A stretch of 64,000 nt of DNA from Tepidimonas taiwanensis (GCF_020162115.1 NZ_CP083911.1:1736001-1800000); one strand, 5' to 3'. Positions 8,901-17,395 are shown, counted from the first letter of the stretch. Notes: generated by a model from the letters alone, not told the origin. Program-made: numbers and translations.

Positions 8901-9367
8901 CGGACTTGGATGACGATTGGCAACCATCCCCCGCCCCAATGGGCGAGGATGTCTGGCAAGACTACGCCGGCACGGGCCTGAGCCTGCGCGCCCATCCGCT
9001 GGCGCTGCTGCGGTCCGACCTGCCCCCAGGACCGTGGCTGTCGGCGGCACGCCTGCGCGAACAGCCACACGGTCGGCTGGTCGCCACGTGCGGGCTGGTC
9101 ATCACGCGCCAGCAACCCGCCACGGCCAACGGGGTGCTCTTTCTGACGCTGGAGGACGAAACCGGCACCGTGCAGGTGATCGTCTGGCGCGGCGTGCAGG
9201 CCTGCCACACGCAGGCGCTGCGGCACGGCCGGCTGCTGGCCATCCGCGGCCAGTGGCAGCGCCAGGGAGAGGGCGAACACGCCGTGTGCCACCTGATCGC
9301 CGGCCACGTACAGGACTGGAGCGACCGGCTCGGCACGCTGCCCGTGGCCAGCCACGACTTTCACTGA
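5936..9367 (+). CDS. dnaE2: Error-prone DNA polymerase DnaE2
   Basis: A C-family polymerase of 1143 residues that carries out damage-induced, mutagenic DNA synthesis as the last gene of the LexA-controlled imuA-imuB-dnaE2 operon. The PHP domain opens the protein (SHYGFLRASASPEALV). The polymerase active site shows GRGSAANSAVCYCLG and the catalytic PDIDVDFE. A helix-hairpin-helix and an OB-fold region follow. An unusual segment at about residues 915-1000 (DNA 8675-8940), with lower GC and no resemblance to the family, separates the HhH part from the conserved EDVWQDYAGTGLSLRAHP; homologues normally have only about 25-35 residues there. The segment is in frame and contains repeat copy B. Confidence 0.92.
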   Translation: MTPRRGTDTGAPAALYVQSHYGFLRASASPEALVQRAHDLGYAALALTDENTLGGVVQAHVAARRCALPLLVGSHWRLRWPALPGGGLTLVAWAADRTGYGALSAWISRLRQRGDGAPLPDDAQALPTHADAAEAPELPGCLLMAVPWAWALPLADDVAWDAALAAVLDWLRARGPDRVWLGVTAEGRLDDAAWQARLVAAARRTGVPAVAAPPVRMTRPDEQPLLDTLTAIRLQRPLAACGLALSANADAHLWPLARWRRRFAPALIDATREIVARCTFRLDELRYEYPPEVVPEGLTPTQHLRALVQDGARRRYPGGVPPRVQAQLEHELALIAELRYEHYFLTVHDIVRFARARDILCQGRGSAANSAVCYCLGITEVDPSQHTLLFERFISRARAEPPDIDVDFEHQRREEVIQYLYAKYGRDRAALAASLIRWQGRSAIRDVGKALGFPPEAVDALARQCRRHEPRDLDASALAAAGLRADDPAVQRWLTLAQALVGAPRHRSQHTGGFVLTREPLTHTVPVVPAAMPGRTVIEWDKDDIDALGLLKVDVLALGMLSALHGALRLVSHWRGRTLTLADIPREDAATYAMIQRADTVGVFQIESRAQMSMLPRLRPACFYDLVVQVAIVRPGPIQGGMVHPYLAARERQRRGEPLQLPREDLRPALERTLGVPIFQEQVMQIAMLAAGFSAEEADALRRAMGAWRRRGELERFEQRLLEGMAARGYDAAFAHAIVRQIRGFGSYGFPESHAASFALLAYASAWLKCHEPAAFLAALINAQPMGFYAPAQLVQDARRHGVEVRPVDVRHSDWDCTLEPRRDDPAQPAVRLGLRLVHGLGEASARHIAAARQERPFADVDDLARRAALDRAALQALARADALQGLAGHRRVQWWAVSGWSPPLALERAAVAEPPAAKAISAVAIGAATNVTPHSAPCTTIVPSRDAPTESTEAAIAPARFCLESPAFRVNTERCGRVKTFSYWISKTDLDDDWQPSPAPMGEDVWQDYAGTGLSLRAHPLALLRSDLPPGPWLSAARLREQPHGRLVATCGLVITRQQPATANGVLFLTLEDETGTVQVIVWRGVQACHTQALRHGRLLAIRGQWQRQGEGEHAVCHLIAGHVQDWSDRLGTLPVASHDFH
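8830..8867. repeat. Short palindrome-ended repeat, copy B (inside dnaE2)
   Basis: It has the same 38-base length as the element at 330-367 and the same ends (GTCCCCCGCTT and CTGCGGGA). It lies inside the unconserved segment of dnaE2 and keeps the reading frame open. The surrounding 150 bases are less GC-rich than the rest of the gene, which suggests inserted DNA. Confidence 0.45.
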
Positions 9368-9508
9368 ACGTTGTGGGAAGCGCGGCTTTTCATGCGCCTT
9401 GCGTCGTTTTCCATGCGCGTCGCGTCGTTTCGATCGCCACGCGCCCGCCAATTTGCCCGCCGCCGTCCGTACGCCTGTCGTCCGTGCGCCTGTGTATGCC
9501 TGGTGCAC

Positions 9509-10246
9509 TCACACCCACCCGTGGGGGCGCAGCAGCCCGACCACCACCCCTTCGATGGCGAACGCGTCGCCGGGCCGCACGACGATATCCGCCACCTCGG
9601 GGTTGGCCGCCTGCAGCCGCCAGCCGCGGCCTTCGCGCTGCAGGCGCTTGACCGTCACCTCGTCGCCGAGCCGCGCCACCACGGTCTGCCCGGGCCGCGC
9701 CTCGCGCGTCGCCTGCACCGCGAGCAGGTCGCCGTCGTGGATGCCGGCATCGCGCATCGACCAGCCGCGCACGCGCAGCAGGTAGTCCGGTCGGCGCGCA
9801 AACCAGCGCGCATCCGCCGGGTACACCGCCTCGACGTGCTCCTGCGCGAGGATCGGCGACCCCGCCGCCACGCGGCCGATCAGCGGCAGCGACAGCAGGC
9901 GCCACTCGCCCGTGGCGACCCCCGGTGCCGCGCCACCGTCGGCCACCGGCACCGCATCGGCCGCGGGCGCACCAGGGCCCGCCACCCTCAGCAGCCGGAT
10001 GCCGCGCGCGCTGCCGTCGAAGAGCTGCAGCACCCCCTTGCGCTCCAGCGCCAAGAGGTGCGCCTGCGCCGCGTTCGGCGAGCGAAAGCCGAAGGCGCGC
10101 GCGATCTCGGCGCGCGTCGGCGGCACGCCCTGCTCGCGCACGTGGCGCTCGATGAAGTCACGCACCTCGCGCTGGCGCGGCGTCAGGCCGTCGTCCGCCG
10201 GCGCGTCGGCGGACGCGGTGTCCAGGAGGGCTTTGCGATGGCGCAT
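9509..10246 (-). CDS. lexA: SOS repressor LexA
   Basis: A 245-residue autocleaving repressor. The winged-helix DNA-binding domain opens with LTPRQREVRDFIERHV (residues 21-36). The self-cleavage site Ala128-Gly129 sits in GRVAAGSPI, with the catalytic Ser163 (in RGWSMRDAG) and Lys200 (in VTVKRL). The linker at residues 88-113 is unusually long and rich in Ala, Pro and Gly, so the protein is larger than most LexA. It lies directly downstream of, and convergent with, the SOS cassette it is expected to control. No LexA box was found before its own ATG, which is unusual because lexA is commonly self-regulated. Confidence 0.93.
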   Translation of the reverse strand: MRHRKALLDTASADAPADDGLTPRQREVRDFIERHVREQGVPPTRAEIARAFGFRSPNAAQAHLLALERKGVLQLFDGSARGIRLLRVAGPGAPAADAVPVADGGAAPGVATGEWRLLSLPLIGRVAAGSPILAQEHVEAVYPADARWFARRPDYLLRVRGWSMRDAGIHDGDLLAVQATREARPGQTVVARLGDEVTVKRLQREGRGWRLQAANPEVADIVVRPGDAFAIEGVVVGLLRPHGWV

Positions 10247-10367
10247 CACGGGAGCGACTGTAGCAAGATGCGATGGCCCCGACCACCGCCCGTGGCGTTC
10301 GCGCCGGTCCGCCCGCGCCACTGACCCCGTGGAACGCCTGCCTCCGCCACACGGCCCTCGCGGCGAA

Positions 10368-11360
10368 TCAAGACCCGGGATCGGGCGGCACCGCAGGGCC
10401 GCCCTCCGCCGCTGACGGTCGACGGGGCCGCGGCCCCGCGGGCACCGGGCGCCGGGCCGCCCGTTCGGCCTGTCGCCGCGCTTCGGCCTGCAGCGCGGCC
10501 TCGCGCCACGCCGCGTACCGCTCGGGCGTCTCCAGCGTGATGCGTCCCAGCGCCCCGGCGCGGAAATCGGCCAGCAGCACCTCGCCGGCCTTGTGCGGAT
10601 CGAGCCGCCCGCCCGCCAGCAACGCGCCGCGCTTGCGGCCGATGGCGGCCAGCAATTCGTCCGCGGGCATCGCGGCGATCGCGTCCGCCGTCTGCGGCAG
10701 CCGGTAGCGCGCCTGCAGCCGGTCGGGATAGTCCGCCTGCAGCACGCGCAGCAGCGCCAGCGCCACCAGTTCCTCGTCGTAGGCGTTGCGTCCGACGGCA
10801 CCGCTCGCGGCGAGCCAGTCGCCGCTTTCCGGCACGACGATCTTCGGCCACAGCAGGCCCGGCGTGTCGTACAGATAGACGTCGTCGGCGAGCGCCACGC
10901 GCTGCTCCTGCCGGGTCACCCCGGGCTCGTCGGCGGCCTTGGCCGCGCGCCGCCCGAGCAGCGTGTTGAGCAGCGTCGATTTGCCGACGTTGGGGATGCC
11001 CGCGATCAGCACGCGCAACGGTTTGACCATCCCGCCCCGGTGCGGCGCGAGGCGGCGGCACTCCGCCACCAGCGCGCGCGCCGGCCCCGGGGTGTGCGCA
11101 TGCAGCGCGATGGCGCGCGTGCGCGCCTGGGCGTTGTAGTGTGCCAGCCACTGCGCGGTGCGCGCCGGGTCGGCCAGGTCCTCCTTGTTGAGCACCTTCA
11201 GCGTGGGGCGCTCGCCGATCAGCTCCGCGAGCAGCGGGTTGGCGCTGGAGCCCGGCAGCCGCGCGTCGAGCAGCTCGATCACGACGTCGATGGTCTTGAG
11301 TCGCTCCGCGAGCGCCTTGCGCGTCGCGTGCATGTGGCCGGGGAACCATTGCACACTCAT
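10368..11360 (-). CDS. ylqF: Ribosome biogenesis GTPase RbgA/YlqF
   Basis: A 330-residue circularly permuted GTPase: the G4 motif NKED (residues 58-61) precedes the G1 P-loop GIPNVGKS (121-128) and the G3 DTPG (165-168). YlqF/RbgA enzymes act late in assembly of the large ribosomal subunit. The N-terminal VQWFPGHMHATRKAL is characteristic. The C-terminal 40 residues are low-complexity, rich in Ala, Arg and Pro. It probably belongs to one minus-strand operon with gph; its ATG overlaps the stop of a small candidate gene upstream. Confidence 0.92.
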   Translation of the reverse strand: MSVQWFPGHMHATRKALAERLKTIDVVIELLDARLPGSSANPLLAELIGERPTLKVLNKEDLADPARTAQWLAHYNAQARTRAIALHAHTPGPARALVAECRRLAPHRGGMVKPLRVLIAGIPNVGKSTLLNTLLGRRAAKAADEPGVTRQEQRVALADDVYLYDTPGLLWPKIVVPESGDWLAASGAVGRNAYDEELVALALLRVLQADYPDRLQARYRLPQTADAIAAMPADELLAAIGRKRGALLAGGRLDPHKAGEVLLADFRAGALGRITLETPERYAAWREAALQAEARRQAERAARRPVPAGPRPRRPSAAEGGPAVPPDPGS

Positions 11361-11494
11361 GCCAGCGCCTCCGTGGGTCCCGCCGCGTCGGACACGCCCC
11401 GTGAACCGGACAGCGCGACGCGACGAGCGGGCCGCCCCTCCATCGCTGCAGCCGCCAGCGCCGCGGCCGCCACACCCGCCGGACCCTGGGTCAT
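11357..11494 (-). CDS. Candidate small protein between gph and ylqF
   Basis: A 45-residue open frame (MTQGPAGVAAAALAAAAMEG...), also readable from an ATG at 11509. I do not recognise it. It fills the 141-base gap between gph and ylqF: its stop overlaps the ylqF start in ATGA, and the longer version overlaps the gph stop. Such flush overlaps suggest translational coupling. The alanine-rich sequence, however, could equally be chance in GC-rich DNA. Confidence 0.3.
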   Translation of the reverse strand: MTQGPAGVAAAALAAAAMEGRPARRVALSGSRGVSDAAGPTEALA

Positions 11495-11501
11495 CCCGCG
11501 C

Positions 11502-12203
11502 TCACGCATGGGCCCGTAGCCAGTCGTGCAGCTCCGCCACCGTGTGGGCGACGAACACCGGGTCGCAGCCGCGCAGGTCCTCGTGCGAATGGGCACCGTA
11601 GGTCACTGCGACCGCATTGCAGCCGGCGTTGCGCGCCATCAGCAGATCGTGCGTCGTGTCACCGATCATCAGTGTGCGCTCGGGCGGCACGTCGAAGGCG
11701 GCCATCAGCTCGTGCAGCATCTGCGGATCCGGCTTGCTCGCGGTCTCGTCGGCCGTGCGCGAATCGTGGAAAACCCCATGCAGCGCCACCGACTGCAGCG
11801 CCACGTCCAGCCCGCGGCGACTCTTGCCCGTGGCCACCGCCAGCCAGTGGCCGCGCTCGCGCAGCTCGTGCAGCAGCGGCAACACGCCGTCGAACAGCGT
11901 CACCGCGTGCTGGCGCGCGAACCAGTGGTGCCGGTAGCGCTCGACGAGCAGCGGCTGGCGTTCGGGCGGCACGTCGGGCGCCGCGTGCGCCAGCGCCTGG
12001 GCCAGCCCCATGCCGATCACCCAGGCCGCGCGCTCGCGCGAGGGCACCCGCCCGCCGACGTCGCGCACGGCGTCCTGGATGCACCCGACGATGAGCGCGG
12101 TCGAATCGAACAGCGTCCCATCCCAATCGAACGCGATCAGGTCATAGCGACGCCGCAAGGGCGTCGCGGCCCTTTCGGCGGTTCCTTCGGCAACGGCGGT
12201 CAC
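11502..12203 (-). CDS. HAD-family phosphatase, phosphoglycolate phosphatase-like
   Basis: A HAD hydrolase of about 233 residues. Motif I is the DWDGTLFDS nucleophile region; motif II lies near VATGKSRRGL; motif III/IV is KPDP followed by MIGDTTHDLLMA. The cap domain lies between motifs I and II. The pattern matches Gph-type enzymes that remove phosphate from 2-phosphoglycolate, though closely related paralogues act on other small phosphates. No ATG is available near the N-terminus: the GTG at 12203 is used here, with a TTG at 12230 or a TTG at 12158 (giving MRRRYDLIAFDWDGT) as alternatives. Confidence 0.85.
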   Translation of the reverse strand: MTAVAEGTAERAATPLRRRYDLIAFDWDGTLFDSTALIVGCIQDAVRDVGGRVPSRERAAWVIGMGLAQALAHAAPDVPPERQPLLVERYRHHWFARQHAVTLFDGVLPLLHELRERGHWLAVATGKSRRGLDVALQSVALHGVFHDSRTADETASKPDPQMLHELMAAFDVPPERTLMIGDTTHDLLMARNAGCNAVAVTYGAHSHEDLRGCDPVFVAHTVAELHDWLRAHA

Positions 12204-12264
12204 GATCGGTCTTCGATCCACGAGAGACAACGGGCGCTACGCCGCGGGGCGCGCGCCCAAAAAA

Positions 12265-12291
12265 GCAAAAGGCGCACCGGGCGCCTTTTGC
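12265..12291 (-). terminator. Intrinsic terminator after the H-NS-like gene
   Basis: An 11-base perfect stem, GCAAAAGGCGC / GCGCCTTTTGC, around a short loop. On the minus strand it is followed by a run of six T (CTTTTTTGG). It ends transcription of the H-NS-like gene at 12312-12623. Confidence 0.88.
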
Positions 12292-12311
12292 GGCCACGTC
12301 GGTGAGAGGCG

Positions 12312-12623
12312 TCAGGCGATGCGGAAGTTCTCGATATTGCCGCCAGCGGCCAGGATCTTGCGCACCCACTCGGGTTTGCGCCCCGGGCCGCCGGACCACA
12401 ATTCGCCATTCGGGCCGCGGTACTTCGGCTCGGCCTTGGAACGGCGCCGGCCGGCGCCCTTGCTGGCGCGCGACGACCCGCTCAATTCGTCGACCGTGAT
12501 ACCGTACTCGGCCATCTTGGCGCGAATCTCGGCAATGACACCGGCGCGCTCCTGCTGGCGCAATTGCTCGGCCTGGGCGAGCAGGGCTTCGGCTTGGGCT
12601 TTGAGTTCTGCGTAAGTGGGCAT
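12312..12623 (-). CDS. H-NS-like histone family protein
   Basis: A 103-residue nucleoid-associated protein. The N-terminal half is a coiled coil (ELKAQAEALLAQAEQLRQQE) for oligomerisation. The C-terminal DNA-binding motif reads PKYRGPNGELWSGGPGRKPEWV, close to the family signature YR(D/G)xxGxTWSGRGRxPxW. H-NS proteins bind AT-rich DNA and silence horizontally acquired genes. The protein is monocistronic with its own terminator at 12265-12291. The gene is preceded by an AT-richer patch (12630-12680) that likely carries its promoter. Confidence 0.9.
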   Translation of the reverse strand: MPTYAELKAQAEALLAQAEQLRQQERAGVIAEIRAKMAEYGITVDELSGSSRASKGAGRRRSKAEPKYRGPNGELWSGGPGRKPEWVRKILAAGGNIENFRIA

Positions 12624-12673
12624 GACGACGTTTCCTGATTGATGAAAATGCGCTGATCGCGCAAACAGCGTTT

Positions 12674-13657
12674 TTATTGTAATGCCAAAAACCGACGCAC
12701 GTCCAGCCAATCGCCCAATTCCGGCGGCAGCGGGGCCTCCAATTGCAACGGCGTGCCGTGCACCGGATGTCGCACGGACAGACGCCAGGCGTGCAGAAAC
12801 ATCCGCTTCAACCCCCAGCGCGCCAGCCACCGGTTCCAGGCAAAGTCGCCGTATTTGTCGTCACCCGCGATCGGATGCCCCGCATGCGCCAGATGCACGC
12901 GAATCTGGTGCGTGCGGCCGGTTTTGATGGTCACCGCCAACAGGCTCATCACCGGCGCATCCGCCGGCGCATCGGCCGGCGGATGCACCGTCCCGATGAT
13001 CCGCACGAGCGAAATCGACCGCTGCCCCTGCGGGTCGGCCGCATCCGTCACGCGCACACGCCGCTCGCCATCGGGCAACAGGTATTTGTGCAGCGGCACG
13101 TCGATCACTTTGCGCTGCGCCGGCCACGCCCCCCGCACCAGCGCCAGGTAGGTCTTGCCGGTGCTGCGGTCGCGAAACTGGTCCTGCAGCCGCTTGAGCG
13201 CACTGCGACGCTTGGCGACCAGCAGCACGCCGCTGGTTTCGCGGTCCAGCCGGTGCACGAGCTCCAGCAGCGGCGCCTGCGGCCGCGCCCGGCGCAGCTG
13301 CTCGATGACGCCGAAGGCGACCCCACTGCCTCCGTGCACCGCGACCCCTGCCGGCTTGTCGATCGCGAGCAGCCACTCGTCCTCGTACAGCACCGGAAAC
13401 GTGCGCGCCGGCACGGCCGCCGGCGCGGCCACCGCCCGCTCTGGCAGCCGCACCGGCGGCAGCCGCACGTCGTCGCCGGCACGCAGGCGCGTGTCGGCCC
13501 GCGCGCGCGCCTTGTTGACCCGCACTTCGCCGCTGCGGATGATGCGGTACACCAGCGTCTTGGGCACCCCCTTGAGCTCGCGCAGCAGGAAATTGTCGAG
13601 CCGCTGGTCGGCGGATTCGGCGTCGACGGTCAGGTGGCGGACGGCGGCATCGGGCAT
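12674..13657 (-). CDS. rluC: 23S rRNA pseudouridine synthase RluC
   Basis: A protein of 327 residues with an N-terminal S4 RNA-binding domain (about residues 17-65) and a RluA-type catalytic domain whose HRLDRETSG motif holds the catalytic Asp138. RluC converts three uridines near the peptidyl-transferase region of 23S rRNA (positions 955, 2504, 2580 in E. coli). Divergent rluC and rne is an order kept between beta- and gammaproteobacteria, which supports RluC over other RluA-family members. Confidence 0.9.
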   Translation of the reverse strand: MPDAAVRHLTVDAESADQRLDNFLLRELKGVPKTLVYRIIRSGEVRVNKARARADTRLRAGDDVRLPPVRLPERAVAAPAAVPARTFPVLYEDEWLLAIDKPAGVAVHGGSGVAFGVIEQLRRARPQAPLLELVHRLDRETSGVLLVAKRRSALKRLQDQFRDRSTGKTYLALVRGAWPAQRKVIDVPLHKYLLPDGERRVRVTDAADPQGQRSISLVRIIGTVHPPADAPADAPVMSLLAVTIKTGRTHQIRVHLAHAGHPIAGDDKYGDFAWNRWLARWGLKRMFLHAWRLSVRHPVHGTPLQLEAPLPPELGDWLDVRRFLALQ

Positions 13658-13704
13658 ACGGCAAGGGGAGGCGGCCCCGGCGCACACGCACGCGCCGCGG
13701 CGCC

Positions 13705-13710
13705 TATAAT
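13705..13710 (+). promoter_or_regulatory. rne promoter -10 (TATAAT)
   Basis: A perfect TATAAT facing rne. A start just downstream would give a 5' leader of about 515 bases. No matching -35 stands out. Confidence 0.6.
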
Positions 13711-14235
13711 TGGCGGGTCTGGTCGAGCGCCAAGCGAAACGAACGGTGGCGCGAATTGCCGCGAAGTGTACGGCACGCCCGCCCCCAGCGCCCGCCGGAC
13801 GACCCGTTGCCGATCCCCCGACGGAGCGGCGGTTTGTCCCCTGCCCGGTGCGCGATGGCGCCATCGAGGGTATCGCGACAACCCGTCTTCGCCGGGCTGA
13901 ACCGACGTGCTGTTGTAGCGAACCCGATACGGAATACCCCCAACGTGCAGCCGGGCCGCGATGCCTGGTGTGAGCCGGTCGGCTGCACGCGGATTGACGT
14001 GACCACCGAGACGCCCACCCCCGCCGTGACGACCTGCGGCCCGACGTCCCAGTTCACCGTGATCCACGCGCCCATGCCCGGGAGCGCGTGAGCCCCTGCC
14101 CGGCCGTGCCGCCGCGCAGACCTCGCGTCCCCCCGTGGCTCTCCGGCAATTCCTCCCCGTTCGCTCGACCGGTCCGCGGTTCGCGGCAGGTGCGCCCGTA
14201 TCGGGCGCGTATTGACCGTGTTCGAGGAACCAACG
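13711..14235 (+). other. Long 5' leader of rne
   Basis: No convincing gene in about 525 bases between the TATAAT at 13705 and the rne ATG. A long structured leader is the site of autoregulation of RNase E in E. coli, where the enzyme cleaves its own message. The length here is compatible with the same scheme, but no conserved hairpin was recognised. Confidence 0.45.
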
Positions 14236-17200
14236 ATGAAACGCATGTTGATCAACGCCACGCAGGCGGAAGAGCGCCGGCTGGCGATCGTGGACGGGCA
14301 AAAGCTGCTCGACTACGAGGTGGAAATCGAGGGGCGTGAACAGCGCAAGGGCAATATCTACAAAGCGGTGGTCACGCGCGTGGAGCCGTCGCTGGAAGCG
14401 TGCTTCGTCGATTACGGCGAGGACCGCCACGGCTTTCTGCCGTTCAAGGAAATTTCGCGCCAGTATTTCCAGGGCAACGTCGCCCCGTCGCAGGCGCGCA
14501 TCCAGGACGTCATCAAGGAAGGCCAGGAACTGCTGGTCCAGGTGGAAAAGGAAGAGCGCGGCAACAAAGGCGCGGCGCTGACCACCTTCATCAGCCTGGC
14601 CGGGCGCTATGTGGTGCTGATGCCCAACAACCCGCGCGGCGGTGGCGTCAGCCGCCGCATCGAAGGCGAGGACCGCGCCGAACTCAAGGCCACGCTCGAC
14701 AAACTCGAATATCCCAACGGGATGAGCATCATCGCGCGCACCGCCGGCATCGGGCGCGAGGCGGCCGAGCTCCAATGGGACCTCAATTACCTGCTCAAAC
14801 TCTGGAACGCGATCGAAAGCGCGGCCAAGTCGTTGAGCAAGCCGGAGCTGATCTATCAGGAATCGACGCTGGTCATCCGCGCGATCCGCGACTATTTCAA
14901 CAGCGACATCGGCGAAATCCTGATCGACACCGACGACATTTTCGAGCAGGCCAAGGGCTTCATGTCCCACGTCATGCCCGAGTATGTCAACCGGGTCAAG
15001 CGCTACCGCGACAACGCGCCGCTGTTTTCGCGCTTCCAGATCGAGCACCAGATCGAAACCGCGTACAGCCGCACGGTGACCCTGCCGTCGGGCGGCGCGA
15101 TCGTGATCGACCAGACCGAGGCGCTGGTGGCCATCGATGTCAACTCGGCGCGCGCGATCAAGGGCGGCGACATCGAGGAAACGGCGCTGCGCACCAACCT
15201 GGAGGCCGCCGACGAGGTCGCGCGCCAGGCCCGCTTGCGCGACCTGGGCGGGCTGATCGTGATCGACTTCATCGACATGGAGGACAGCAAGAACCGCCGG
15301 GAAGTCGAAAACCGTCTGCGCGAAGCGCTCAAACAGGACCGCGCGCGCGTGCAGTTCGCGCCGATCAGCAAGTTCGGCCTGCTGGAAATGAGCCGCCAGC
15401 GCCTGCGCCCGACGCTGTCGGAGGGGGCCTCCATCCCCTGCCCGCGCTGCGGCGGCTCCGGTCACATCCGCGACACCGAATCGTCGGCGCTGCAGATCCT
15501 GCGCGTCATCCAAGAGGAATCCCTCAAGGACAACACCGCCGCCGTGCTCGTGCAGGTGCCGGTGGACGTCGCGAGCTTCCTGCTCAACGAAAAGCGCGTC
15601 GAGATCACCAAGATCGAGCTCAAGCAGCGCATCAGCGTGCTGCTCGTGCCCAACAAGTCGCTGGAGACGCCCAACTACAAGCTCGAGCGCCTCAAGCACG
15701 ACGACCCGCGGCTGGACAACCTCGACGCGAGCTACAAGCTGGCCGACATCGTCGAGGACGTGGCGATGGTCACGCGCCGCAGCCAGGAGCGCACCAACCG
15801 CCAGGAACCGCTGATCAAGGGCGTGCTGCCGGACACCCCGGCACCCGTCACCCCGCAGCGTGCCGCGGAGCCCCCCGCGCCGGTGGCGGCGCCGGCAGCG
15901 GCCCCCGCTGCGCCCGCGGCACCCGCGCCGGTCGTGCCGCCTGCTACGCCGTCCGCCGCTGGTGTGACCGGGGAGACCGGCTTCTTCGCGTGGCTCAAGC
16001 TGTCTCTTCGGCTGGCAGGCGGCCCCCGCCCCGGCACCGCTCGCCCCGAACAGCAGCACGCCCGCCGTCCCCACGACAGCCGCGCCCAAGCCCGCCCCGG
16101 GGGCTGAGCGCCGCGAGCGCGACCGCGGCCCGCGCGGCGGCCGGGGCCGCCCGGACAACGGGCGCGGCGAAGCGCGCGGCGACGCCGTCCCCCGTGGCGA
16201 GCGCCCCCCGCGCGGAACGGCGCGACGAGCGTGCCGACAACCGGGGCGACACCCAACCCGCCGCGACGGACGCCACCGTCGGCACCGAAACACCGCGCCC
16301 GGCCGAGGCCGGCACCGCACGCCGCGAGCGTGGTGACCGCCGCCCGCGTCCAGAGCGTCCCCCGCGTGCCGCCGGCCCTGCGGACACCGAGGCGGCACTG
16401 ACCGACGCCACCCCGGCGGTGCCTTCCGGCGAGCCGGCCACCCCGGTGACCGAAGCGGCCACACCGGAGCGCGAGCGCAGCGAGCGCCGCCGCCGTGGCC
16501 GCCGTTCGCGCAACGGTGCCGGCACAGGTGCGCCGATCGAGTCCGCCGAAGCGGGCGGAACGACGCCGGCGCCGCACGCCGACGTCACACCGGCTGTGAC
16601 GGAGGCCGCTGAGCCCCCCGCCCCGACCACCGCCGCGGCCGACACCGCAGCGCCTGCGGTCACGGCGGATGGTGGAACCGATACTCCCACCGCCGACGAG
16701 CGCCGCCCGCGCGAGCGCCGCAGCCGCGACCGCTACGGACGCGACCGTGCACGCCGCGCCGACGGCGGCGACACCCCCGTGGCACAGGCCACCGACGGCG
16801 GGGACGCGACGCCGTCCGCGGATGCCGACGCTGGCGAGACGCCGCGCCGCTCGTATTTCGCGCGCCCGCCCGTTACGGGATCCGTGACCGAGCCCGTATC
16901 CGGCCTGATTGCGGAGGGCCCCGCCGCGACGCCTGCCGCCGCTGCCGAAGCAACACCGGCGGCAGCATCACAACCGACGCCGCAGGCAGCACCGGCTGCG
17001 CACGCGCCCGCCCCGACGCCGCCCGCCGATACAGCGGCCCCCGCCCCCGCAACCGCCGCTGCCGCCGCAGCGCCTGCGGCAGCCCCGGCACCGTACCGGC
17101 TCCCGGTCGACGAGATGGCGGCAATCGCGCAGGCCGCCGGGCTGGAATGGGTGCAGTCCGACCCAGCGAAGGTCGCGGCCGCACAAGCCGCGATCGCCGC

Positions 17201-17324
17201 GGAACCCGCGCCGGTGCACGTCCCGCGCGAGCGGCCGCCGGTGGCCGCGCCCGACGAGCAGCCGCTGGTGCTGATCGAGACGCGGCGCGACCTGCGCGAC
17301 CTGAAGCTGCCGTTCGACGCCTGA
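14236..17324 (+). CDS. rne: Ribonuclease E, C-terminal region with two apparent frameshifts
   Basis: The endonuclease of mRNA decay and rRNA/tRNA processing. The catalytic N-terminal half is intact: S1 domain (about residues 36-125), catalytic Asp301 in AIDVNS and Asp344 in IDFIDM, and the zinc-link CPRC (Cys402, Cys405). After GFFAWLK (about 16000) the frame breaks: the expected continuation LFGWQAAPAPAPL lies one frame over (+1), runs to about 16210 as an Arg-rich RNA-binding stretch (RRERDRGPRGGRGRPD), and the rest, ending RRDLRDLKLPFDA at 17324, lies a further frame over. Read unshifted, the protein stops at 16107 after 623 residues. Loss of the scaffold half leaves a viable enzyme in E. 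coli. Either real mutations or errors in GC-rich sequence. Start at ATG 14236 behind GAGGAA. Confidence 0.85.
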
Positions 17325-17337
17325 CGGTCCGCCCGGT

Positions 17338-17367
17338 GGGGTGGCTTGATACACGTCAAGCCACCCC
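17338..17367. promoter_or_regulatory. Perfect palindrome with an FNR-like core upstream of hemerythrin
   Basis: Arms GGGGTGGCTTGA and TCAAGCCACCCC around a six-base centre. The inner part, TTGAT-ACAC-GTCAA (17346-17359), differs by one base from the FNR/ANR consensus TTGAT-N4-ATCAA. It ends 29 bases before the hemerythrin ATG. It could act as an oxygen-responsive operator, as a terminator hairpin for rne (no T-run follows), or both. Confidence 0.5.
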
Positions 17368-17395
17368 GTCGCACCGCCCGCTACCCTCACCGTCC

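Noticed and set aside
14400..17324. A single continuous 974-codon frame across rne
   Set aside because: Only its last third matches RNase E. Its first half is antimotif arginine/alanine noise while another frame encodes the catalytic domain, so it is explained by frameshifts rather than by a different gene.
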